In this document: one piece after another, positions 6,411 through 11,596 of the stretch
How positions within the stretch are numbered: the stretch's first letter is position 1
Layout of the letters: every line of letters begins with the position of its first letter
Source: Desulfobacterales bacterium
GTDB taxonomy: Bacteria > Desulfobacterota > Desulfobacteria > Desulfobacterales > JAUCGF01
DNA length: 11,596 nucleotides
Direction of reading: 5' to 3'
Assembly: GCA_029940345.1 (NCBI GenBank)
Contig: JAOZRC010000106.1
Location: 1 to 11,596, forward strand
Program-made: the position numbers and the translations under genes
Notes under the pieces: model-generated
Databases searched by the model: none
Told to the model about the DNA's origin: nothing
The model's input: the letters and a program-made list of their open reading frames with translations, nothing else

Positions 6411-7661
6411 TTGGATAAAATAATTGTGGAAGGAGGACATCCGTTAAAAGGCCAAGTCAACATTAGCGGCGCAAAAAATGCAGCGCTCCCCATTCTTATT
6501 TCGTCACTTTTAACTGAAGGTCAGAACACATTTACCAATGTTCCAAATCTTCAAGATATTAAAAGCACGCTTACTTTACTGAAACATCTTGGTGCCAGGG
6601 TTGAAACTCATGGCCATACAGTGCGAATCGATTGCAGCAACCTTGGCAACCATGAAGCACCTTATGATTTGGTCCGTAAAATGCGAGCCTCTATACTTGT
6701 TTTGGGACCGCTGGTGGCCAAACTTCAAAAAGCACGCGTTTCTTTGCCCGGAGGGTGTGCTATCGGCGCACGGCCGATCAATTTACATCTTAAGGGACTT
6801 AAACACCTTGGAGCTGCCATTGAACTGAAACATGGTTATGTGGAAGCATCGGCCCCGAATTTACGCGGTGATGAAATTTACTTAGATACACCGACCGTCA
6901 CAGGCACTGAAAACTTAATGATGGCAGCGGTGATGGCGCAAGGCCAAACGATCCTGCGCAATGCGGCGCGCGAACCTGAAATTATGGCATTGGCTGATGT
7001 GTTAAATCAGATGGGAGCGCATATATCAGGTGCCGGAACTTCGGTTATAAAAATTAAAGGAGTGAAATCATTGCACCCTGTTTCGACTCGTATTATTCCT
7101 GATCGGATTGAAACCGGCACGTTTATGGTTGCAGCGGCAATGACCCAGGGTGATATTGAAATTTTAAATTGTGAGCCGGGTCATTTAAGCGGGTTGATTA
7201 ACAGGTTGCGATTAACCGGGGCTGATGTTACCATTAATGGCAACATTATCAGGGTGAAAGGACATGATTTGATTAATAGCGTTGATATCAAAACAATGCC
7301 ATATCCCGGATTTCCCACTGATATGCAGGCTCAGTTTATGACCCTGATGTCAGTTGCCAATGGTTTAAGCCTGATCTCGGAACGAATTTTTGAAAACCGG
7401 TTTATGCATGTGAGTGAATTAAAACGTATGGGTGCTGATATTCGTGTATGCGGTCGTTCCGCTGTGGTTCAGGGTGTTCCTAATTTGTCAGCCGCGCCAG
7501 TAATGGCAAGTGATTTAAGAGCCAGTGCTTCACTGATACTAGCCGGCCTTGTTGCCAAAGGCAAAACAGAGGTGAATCGCATATATCATTTAGATCGCGG
7601 TTATGAGGCCATTGAAGATAAATTTCGTAAACTTGGCGCAGCTATCAAAAGAGTTGCCTGA
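6411..7661 (+). CDS. murA: UDP-N-acetylglucosamine 1-carboxyvinyltransferase (MurA)
   Basis: MurA transfers enolpyruvate from phosphoenolpyruvate to UDP-GlcNAc, the first committed step of peptidoglycan synthesis, in the cytoplasm. From TTG 6411 the protein has 416 residues, close to E. coli MurA (419), and starts like the family with [14 protein letters not shown]. Lys22 of the SGAKNAALP motif matches the conserved active-site lysine. The catalytic cysteine is present in [11 protein letters not shown] (about Cys116), so the enzyme should be fosfomycin-sensitive type. Other family blocks are [14 protein letters not shown] ([10 protein letters not shown]), [19 protein letters not shown] and [14 protein letters not shown] ([10 protein letters not shown]). 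The frame stays open upstream to a TTG at 6324, but that codon lies in the terminator T-tract. TTG 6411 has AGAGG five bases ahead and fits the family N-terminus. It stands alone, with no cell-wall neighbours. Confidence 0.93.
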   Translation: MDKIIVEGGHPLKGQVNISGAKNAALPILISSLLTEGQNTFTNVPNLQDIKSTLTLLKHLGARVETHGHTVRIDCSNLGNHEAPYDLVRKMRASILVLGPLVAKLQKARVSLPGGCAIGARPINLHLKGLKHLGAAIELKHGYVEASAPNLRGDEIYLDTPTVTGTENLMMAAVMAQGQTILRNAAREPEIMALADVLNQMGAHISGAGTSVIKIKGVKSLHPVSTRIIPDRIETGTFMVAAAMTQGDIEILNCEPGHLSGLINRLRLTGADVTINGNIIRVKGHDLINSVDIKTMPYPGFPTDMQAQFMTLMSVANGLSLISERIFENRFMHVSELKRMGADIRVCGRSAVVQGVPNLSAAPVMASDLRASASLILAGLVAKGKTEVNRIYHLDRGYEAIEDKFRKLGAAIKRVA

Positions 7662-7707
7662 AATAAATCAACCAAACGATTATCGTATTCGCATCAAACG
7701 ATGTTTT

Positions 7708-7840
7708 GGCTACCCACATAAGGCGGGACAGACGTAGATTGGGTTGAGGAACGAAACTCAACGAATTTAGGTTGATGTCAGGTTTCGTTCCTCAATCCAA
7801 CCCTCGACTACATTTAGTGTCCCGGCTTATGTTGGTAGCC
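7708..7840 (+). mobile_element. MITE-like palindromic element, copy 2
   Basis: A 133-bp near-perfect palindrome. The ends GGCTACCCACATAAGGCGGG and the inverse of CCCGGCTTATGTTGGTAGCC match in all but two positions. An inner arm TTGGGTTGAGGAACGAAAC opposes GTTTCGTTCCTCAATCCAA with a single difference. The loop CTCAACGAATTTAGGTTGATG keeps the TCAAC, AAT, GGTT and ATG words of copy 3, although the inner arms are unrelated in sequence. Flanks CGATGTTTT (7699-7707) and CGATATTTT (7840-7848) agree at 8 of 9 bases, consistent with an older 9-bp target duplication. It lies 46 bp after murA and could act as a transcript-ending or mRNA-protecting hairpin, although it has no T-tract. Confidence 0.75.
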
Positions 7841-7861
7841 GATATTTTAATTAGAAATATG

Positions 7862-7907
7862 GGCATCCTTCATTCTTCGAACTGTAAACCGGAAAATGAA
7901 GGATGCC
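7862..7907. repeat. 13-bp perfect hairpin
   Basis: GGCATCCTTCATT (7862-7874) is exactly complementary to AATGAAGGATGCC (7895-7907), with a 20-base loop. It is followed by TAAAATCC rather than a T-run, so terminator activity is doubtful. Coming soon after copy 2, it may be part of the same 3' structure after murA. Confidence 0.6.
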
Positions 7908-7946
7908 TAAAATCCTTACTAAATTAAATCCTTGTATATCAGCGAG

Positions 7947-8015
7947 AAAAGTGTAAACACTTTTAGCCTCACATGAAGATGCCGCGAATTGTAATCAGAT
8001 TAGAATTTTAATCTG
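7947..8015. repeat. Two adjacent short hairpins
   Basis: AAAAGTGT (7947-7954) and ACACTTTT (7957-7964) form an 18-base palindrome with a two-base centre. CAGATTA (7996-8002) and TAATCTG (8009-8015) pair across a six-base loop. Palindromes of this size could be operators for a dimeric regulator of the downstream pit gene or simply structured repeats. No known operator was recognised. Confidence 0.4.
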
Positions 8016-8027
8016 CTTAAATCAATT

Positions 8028-8064
8028 TTTTCAGCTTTCCGAATTCTCTGCGGAAAGCTGAAAA
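8028..8064. repeat. 14-bp perfect hairpin sharing a 10-mer with MITE copy 3
   Basis: TTTTCAGCTTTCCG (8028-8041) pairs exactly with CGGAAAGCTGAAAA (8051-8064) around AATTCTCTG. The word CAGCTTTCCG also occurs in the inner arm of copy 3 (11508-11517), and a shorter form occurs in copy 1. It may be a stripped relic of such an element or a chance use of the same arm. No T-tract follows on either strand. Confidence 0.6.
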
Positions 8065-8070
8065 GTAACC

Positions 8071-8095
8071 CTTTGCGCTCTTTGCGTCTTTGCGG
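8071..8095 (+). repeat. CTTTGCG heptamer repeat
   Basis: Three CTTTGCG units occur in a row with short spacers: 8071-8077, 8080-8086 and 8088-8094. The composite (CTTTGCGCTCTTTGCG then TCTTTGCGG) is a type of intergenic repeat I remember from several unrelated environmental genomes, though I cannot cite a source. It sits about 33 bp before the transporter start. Confidence 0.6.
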
Positions 8096-8127
8096 TGAAC
8101 TGTTAGGAAATGTGAAATAGATTAAAC

Positions 8128-9354
8128 ATGGGTCAGGAAATTTATATACTTTATATAGGATATGCTTTCGGCTTTTATATGGCTTGGAATATCGGTGCCA
8201 ATGATGTCGCTAATTCCATGGCCTCCGCAGTCGGAGCCAAAGCCATTACGATTCGTCAGGCGATTTACATCGCGGCGATCTTAAATGTCGTGGGTGCCAC
8301 GTTTCTCGGTTCACACGTTACCAAAACCATTCGTAAGGGTATTGTATCCACTGATATCATGGCCGACCCTCATATCGCATTGATTGGCGCTCTTTCGGCG
8401 CTGTTGGCTGCCGCTTTATGGGTTTCGTTTGCCACTTGGAAATCCCTTCCCGTTTCAACGACCCATTCTATTGTTGGTGCAATGATCGGCTTTGGCGTTA
8501 TGGCGGGTGGCTTTTCTGTTATCAACTTGGGAAAACTCGGCGCCGTTGTGATGAGTTGGATGATCTCGCCTGTTTTTGCTCTGCTAATCAGCTATGGCAT
8601 GTTTAAATTGATTGTTAAGCTTATTTTATCACGTCGTGATCCGTTTGAACGAGCGCTTAGATTATCGCCTTTGTTCGTGGGATTGACTGCTTTTGTTATT
8701 GTTTTATCTTTTTTATTTAAAACGCCATTGGGGAAAAAATTGCATGTTTCTATGCCGGTTGCTATATTGATTGCACTTGCGCTGGCTGCTTTCCTGGGAT
8801 ACATTGGGATGAGATTGTTAGCTCGTTACGTTGGACGTCTATCATCCCGTGATGAAGAAGAAATATTTCGACGCATCCAAATCGGAACCTCTTGTTATGT
8901 GGCCCTGGCCCAGGGGTCCAATGATGTCGCCAATGCCATAGGTCCTTTGGCAGTTATTTATTTTATAGTAAAAACCGGTGGCATTGGTGCCAACGTGCCG
9001 GTTCCGATTTTTTTATTATTATTCGGTGGCGTCGGCATCGCTTGCGGAATCAGTATGGCGGGACATCGGGTAATGGATACCATCGGACGCAAAATAACAA
9101 CATTGAGCAACTCGCGTGGCTTTGCCGTTGATTTTGCCGCAGCTACCACTGTTTTGATCGCTTCCAAACTGGGTTTACCGGTTTCCACAACACATGCTAC
9201 GGTTGGCGGCGTAATGGGCGTCGGCTTGGCGCGTGGAATGGAAGCGGTCAATTTTAAAATTATTTTTAAAATTATGCTATACTGGATTTTGACTGTTCCC
9301 GCTTCCGCACTAACCAGCATGGTGATTTTTAAAATCCTTCAATATTTACTTTAA
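8128..9354 (+). CDS. PiT-family inorganic phosphate transporter
   Basis: This 408-residue, polytopic membrane protein is a low-affinity, cation-coupled phosphate carrier of the PiT family (PF01384). The two halves each carry the signature: GANDVANSM at residues 23-31 and GSNDVANAI at 263-271. Each half also has an STTH motif followed by a glycine-rich helix (residues 110-113 and 353-356). This shows the inverted internal duplication of the family, and both halves look intact. A central soluble loop (about 165-250) is short. The ATG at 8128 gives the usual short lead before AWNIGANDVAN, although no good Shine-Dalgarno site precedes it (AGGAA is about 20 bases away). It is followed after ten bases by its DUF47 partner. 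The coupling ion, H+ or Na+, cannot be read from sequence by eye. Confidence 0.92.
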   Translation: MGQEIYILYIGYAFGFYMAWNIGANDVANSMASAVGAKAITIRQAIYIAAILNVVGATFLGSHVTKTIRKGIVSTDIMADPHIALIGALSALLAAALWVSFATWKSLPVSTTHSIVGAMIGFGVMAGGFSVINLGKLGAVVMSWMISPVFALLISYGMFKLIVKLILSRRDPFERALRLSPLFVGLTAFVIVLSFLFKTPLGKKLHVSMPVAILIALALAAFLGYIGMRLLARYVGRLSSRDEEEIFRRIQIGTSCYVALAQGSNDVANAIGPLAVIYFIVKTGGIGANVPVPIFLLLFGGVGIACGISMAGHRVMDTIGRKITTLSNSRGFAVDFAAATTVLIASKLGLPVSTTHATVGGVMGVGLARGMEAVNFKIIFKIMLYWILTVPASALTSMVIFKILQYLL

Positions 9355-9364
9355 AGGAGGAGTT

Positions 9365-10033
9365 ATGCGTATCCCATTTCTTTCAATGTTTTTGACATCA
9401 CCGTTTGATGGCCTTGAGGAACATGCCGCCAAGGTAAAAGACTGCGCCTGGACGTTTCAGCAGGCAATGGAGTGTCATGTTTCCAAACGATGCAAACGTT
9501 TTGACGAGCTTAGAAAGGAAATTATTCACCTGGAAAGTGAGGCTGACGCCATTAAGCGCCGTATTCGGGGACATATTCCCCAGGGAACGTTAATGCCCGT
9601 GGATAAATTCCAATTGTTTCGCTATCTTCGCGAACAGGACAATGTTCTTGATGCGTGTGAAGATGCGATGGATTGGATTTCTTATCGAAGTGACCCCGGA
9701 ATACCCAAAGAATTGGAAAAAGATTTCCTGCTTTTGGTCGATGCGGTGGTGGATCCGATTGATCAGCTCAGTCTCATGGTCGCTGAGGCGCGTGAATATT
9801 TTCGAGGGTACGCCGATGAGCAACGCGTTAAGGTAAAAGAGATAATTCGCAGGCTTCGTGAACAAGAACATCAGGCCGACAAACATGAAGATGTCATAAA
9901 AGAGAAAACCCTGAATTTGAAAATTGATCCGGTTACGATTTTTCACATGATTCGATTAGCGGAAATCATTGGCAGCATCGCGGACCACGCCGAAAATGCG
10001 GGTGATATGATGCGTGCGATGGTCGCTAAGTAA
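9365..10033 (+). CDS. DUF47 / PhoU-like Pit accessory protein
   Basis: This 222-residue, all-helical cytoplasmic protein of the DUF47 family (TIGR00153, PF01865) is related to PhoU. It is commonly encoded next to PiT transporters and thought to regulate them. Family segments visible are EKEI-type helix ESEADAIKRRI (about residues 57-67), REQDNVLDACEDAMDW (about 89-104), RRLREQEHQADKHE (about 158-171) and the C-terminal IADHAENAGDMMRAMV. The E/D-rich pairs match the metal-binding E/DxxxD pattern of PhoU proteins. The start is fixed by AAAGGAGG at 9353-9360, four bases before ATG. It overlaps the transporter stop and implies coupled translation of the two genes. A polyphosphate role is known for some relatives but is not shown here. 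Confidence 0.9.
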   Translation: MRIPFLSMFLTSPFDGLEEHAAKVKDCAWTFQQAMECHVSKRCKRFDELRKEIIHLESEADAIKRRIRGHIPQGTLMPVDKFQLFRYLREQDNVLDACEDAMDWISYRSDPGIPKELEKDFLLLVDAVVDPIDQLSLMVAEAREYFRGYADEQRVKVKEIIRRLREQEHQADKHEDVIKEKTLNLKIDPVTIFHMIRLAEIIGSIADHAENAGDMMRAMVAK

Positions 10034-10035
10034 CT

Positions 10036-10785
10036 GTGAATAATAACGTCCCAGTTTTTGAAAAGCAAGCTTTCGTCGGCGTTTACAAATGTCGGAATAT
10101 GAAAATGGCTCCAAAATCTGAAACGCCCAAGAGAACGAAACAGGGTCTGCGCATTATATCTGCTGACGATGATTTAATGGCTCTGTTTGATGAAAGCAAC
10201 AATTCCAAAGAAACAGACTCTCACCCAAAAACTATTCACCAACTGAAGAAACAACCGACCAGCGTGACTTGCGTCCAAAATGCGCTTACATCAGACGGAC
10301 TGCGAGAATCACGCTCACCTCTGACCTCCCGCAAAATCCCAGTTTCCGTCCAAAACACAACTGCTGATTCTGGCAATGATGATGAAAACTTTGAGGATAT
10401 GCTTGAAGCATCATTATCTAAAATGAAAATTAACGATATCCTGAAGCAAAAAAATGGCGATGTAGATGAAGAATCTACTTCGATTCAGGAATTGGTAAAA
10501 TCGCACCCTCCGCCGCAGATGCAGATTGACTTGCATGGCTGTACTCGGAAAGAAGCCAAACGTAAGGCGGATTCATTTATATACAGTGCAAGTTATAAGG
10601 GGCTGAAAACGGTGCGCATTATTGTTGGTAAAGGCATCCATTCAACAGGAGATGCGGTATTACCGGATGTGATCGAAACTAAAATGATTGCGCTTAAAAA
10701 AGAGCGGGTCGTGTTGAGCTATTGTTGGGAGAAACGTAAAAAGCGTAAAAGTGGCGCTATGATCGTTTATTTAGTGCAGTCTTGA
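10036..10785 (+). CDS. Smr-domain protein
   Basis: The C-terminal third (about residues 160-249) is an Smr domain (PF01713). It has DLHG at 165-168 and the GKGIHSTGD segment at 198-206, the two signature blocks, and then a basic KRKKRKSGAM tail strand. Smr domains bind nucleic acid, and several are nucleases. In bacteria, stand-alone forms have been linked to cleaving ribosome-bound mRNA (SmrB) or to recombination (MutS2). The first 150 residues are polar and low in complexity and appear disordered. Start is uncertain: GTG 10036 is two bases after the DUF47 stop but has no ribosome binding site. ATG 10105 (protein MAPKSE...) has GGA eight bases ahead and is perhaps the better start. No functional link to the phosphate genes is evident. 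Confidence 0.8.
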   Translation: MNNNVPVFEKQAFVGVYKCRNMKMAPKSETPKRTKQGLRIISADDDLMALFDESNNSKETDSHPKTIHQLKKQPTSVTCVQNALTSDGLRESRSPLTSRKIPVSVQNTTADSGNDDENFEDMLEASLSKMKINDILKQKNGDVDEESTSIQELVKSHPPPQMQIDLHGCTRKEAKRKADSFIYSASYKGLKTVRIIVGKGIHSTGDAVLPDVIETKMIALKKERVVLSYCWEKRKKRKSGAMIVYLVQS

Positions 10786-10797
10786 GGGCGATCAGTA

Positions 10798-11415
10798 TCA
10801 TTGCAAAATTAATTCGAATATCGCCCGATCACCGGTAAAACTGATCAGACGATTCCGAAATATTTCCACTTTAGCAGCGTCCAATTTGATACGGATCATC
10901 ACATCAGCCTCAAAACGTTCCCGGATTGATTGGGCGTCAAGGCTTTGAAGCGCTCTTTTGACGGCGTTATGATCTGCGTATTCACATGTGATACGGCATT
11001 GAACAAACGCTGTTTTTATAACAACCGGCAGCGATTCGAGCACTTTTTGAACCATACCGGAATAGGCCCGCACCAATCCGCCTGTCCCCAGTTTGACACC
11101 GCCGAAATAGCGTGTTGCAACAACTGCTATCTCGCCTAAATCGGCATGTAAAAGCACGTTTAACATCGGACGTCCGGCCGTTCCGTGCGGTTCGCCGGCA
11201 TCGCTCATTCCCACCTTGGCAGTACTTCCAGGCGCTCCGGCATTATAGGCCCAGCAATGATGGTCGGCACCCGGAAATTCCGTTTTGATGATTGTAATAA
11301 AGCGTTTCGCCTGCTCCGGTGTGGAGACATGCGCCGCCGTGGCAATGAAACGGCTTCGTTTGATACTTTCTTCCACACGATGGTTGGCTTTTGGGATGGG
11401 ATAATTCGTATTCAT
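10798..11415 (-). CDS. yigZ: YigZ / IMPACT family protein (UPF0029)
   Basis: From ATG at 11415 the protein has 205 residues, matching E. coli YigZ (204). The N-terminal domain has the family blocks KRSRFIATAAHV, HHCWAYNAGAP, SDAGEPHGTAGRPML and RYFGGVKLGTGGLVRAY. A smaller C-terminal ferredoxin-like domain follows. The eukaryotic relative IMPACT regulates Gcn2; the bacterial function is not settled. The frame continues upstream to a GTG at 11436, but that codon is inside mobile-element copy 3, so ATG 11415 is preferred. No Shine-Dalgarno site lies in the nine bases between the ATG and the element, so the insertion may have separated the gene from its native signal. The stop is 12 bases from the stop of the convergent Smr gene, with no terminator visible between them. 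Confidence 0.9.
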   Translation of the reverse strand: MNTNYPIPKANHRVEESIKRSRFIATAAHVSTPEQAKRFITIIKTEFPGADHHCWAYNAGAPGSTAKVGMSDAGEPHGTAGRPMLNVLLHADLGEIAVVATRYFGGVKLGTGGLVRAYSGMVQKVLESLPVVIKTAFVQCRITCEYADHNAVKRALQSLDAQSIRERFEADVMIRIKLDAAKVEIFRNRLISFTGDRAIFELILQ

Positions 11416-11424
11416 ACTATTCGT

Positions 11425-11550
11425 GGCTACCAGCACAAGGCGGGACAGAGCAAAACGGAAAGCCGTTTCGCTTCTTCAACCTTAATGCGGTTATGAGCGA
11501 CGCGTAACAGCTTTCCGCGTTACTTAAGTGTCCCGGCTTTGTTGGTAGCC
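11425..11550 (+). mobile_element. MITE-like palindromic element, copy 3
   Basis: A 126-bp element with ends GGCTACCAGCACAAGGCGGG and CCCGGCTTTGTTGGTAGCC in inverted orientation. Its inner arms (CGGAAAGC and GCTTTCCG) enclose the core TCAACCTTAATGCGGTTATG. It aligns throughout with the reverse complement of copy 1. Flanking target duplication is weak: CTATT occurs at both borders (11417-11421 and 11551-11555) and the rest has diverged. On the minus strand its outer edge lies nine bases before the yigZ start, so it forms the upstream region of that gene. Confidence 0.75.
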
Positions 11551-11596
11551 CTATTTTCATTTCCCTTGAATTGATAGGCTTCCGGATAATCAATGT
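11551..11596. other. Unassigned end of window
   Basis: These 46 bases follow copy 3 and show no gene or structure. Read on the minus strand, they hold AAGGGA, which would have been about 12 bases from the yigZ ATG before the element inserted. Confidence 0.3.

Larger units (their letters stand above)
7841..8127. other. Hairpin-rich spacer upstream of the phosphate transporter
   Basis: No reading frame is credible here. In 287 bp there are four separate perfect hairpins and one heptamer repeat, listed individually. The promoter of the pit-DUF47 unit is expected here, but no convincing -35/-10 pair stands out, and no Pho-box-like direct repeat was recognised. Confidence 0.6.

Noticed and set aside
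8028..8064. Perfect hairpin as an intrinsic terminator
   Set aside because: No T-run follows the stem on either strand.
11185..11496. 103-codon plus-strand frame opposite yigZ
   Set aside because: Antisense to conserved yigZ motifs and running into mobile-element copy 3; no supporting signals.
6143..11550. The three palindromes as a CRISPR array
   Set aside because: The copies are kilobases apart, 124-133 bp long and in mixed orientation, with no regular spacers and no cas genes.

Overview
The window looks like chromosomal DNA from a sulfate-reducing bacterium of the Desulfobacterota, most likely near the Desulfobacterales. The main reason is a complete four-gene set for the Qrc menaquinone reductase (positions 209-5446), a complex known from sulfate reducers. 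Palindrome-rich intergenic DNA fits the same group. The lineage is inferred from gene content, not from a search.

Layout. 1-208: leader DNA dominated by an imperfect palindrome. 209-5446: qrcA (multiheme cytochrome c with membrane anchor), qrcB (Tat-exported molybdopterin-oxidoreductase-like subunit), qrcC (four-cluster ferredoxin subunit) and qrcD (NrfD-type quinone-site membrane subunit), all on the + strand and probably one operon. 5447-5956: about 500 bp without a convincing gene. 5957-6115: an unrecognised 52-residue single-span membrane protein with a near-perfect Shine-Dalgarno site, followed by an intrinsic terminator. 6411-7661: murA, starting at TTG. 7662-8127: a hairpin-rich spacer. 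8128-10033: a PiT phosphate transporter and its DUF47/PhoU-like partner. 10036-10785: an Smr-domain protein. 10798-11415 (minus strand): a YigZ/IMPACT-family protein, convergent with the Smr gene.

How the genes work together. Qrc takes electrons from periplasmic cytochrome c3, which is fed by hydrogenases and formate dehydrogenases, and passes them to menaquinone in the membrane. That links periplasmic H2 or formate oxidation to sulfate respiration. The pit-DUF47 pair is a separate phosphate-uptake unit. murA, smr and yigZ are housekeeping or accessory genes with no visible link to Qrc.

The most unusual content is non-coding. Three copies of a 124-133 bp palindromic element (6143-6266, 7708-7840, 11425-11550) share ends of the form GGCTACCAnCA and TGTTGGTAGCC, a conserved polar mismatch within the arms, and a conserved core around TCAACCTT. 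Copy 1 is bracketed by an exact 9-bp direct repeat and copy 2 by an 8-of-9 repeat, so the family looks like a non-autonomous transposable element (MITE-like). Copy 1 landed in the 5' arm of a terminator. Copy 3 sits 9 bp upstream of the yigZ start. Further unrelated palindromes and a CTTTGCG repeat fill other spacers.
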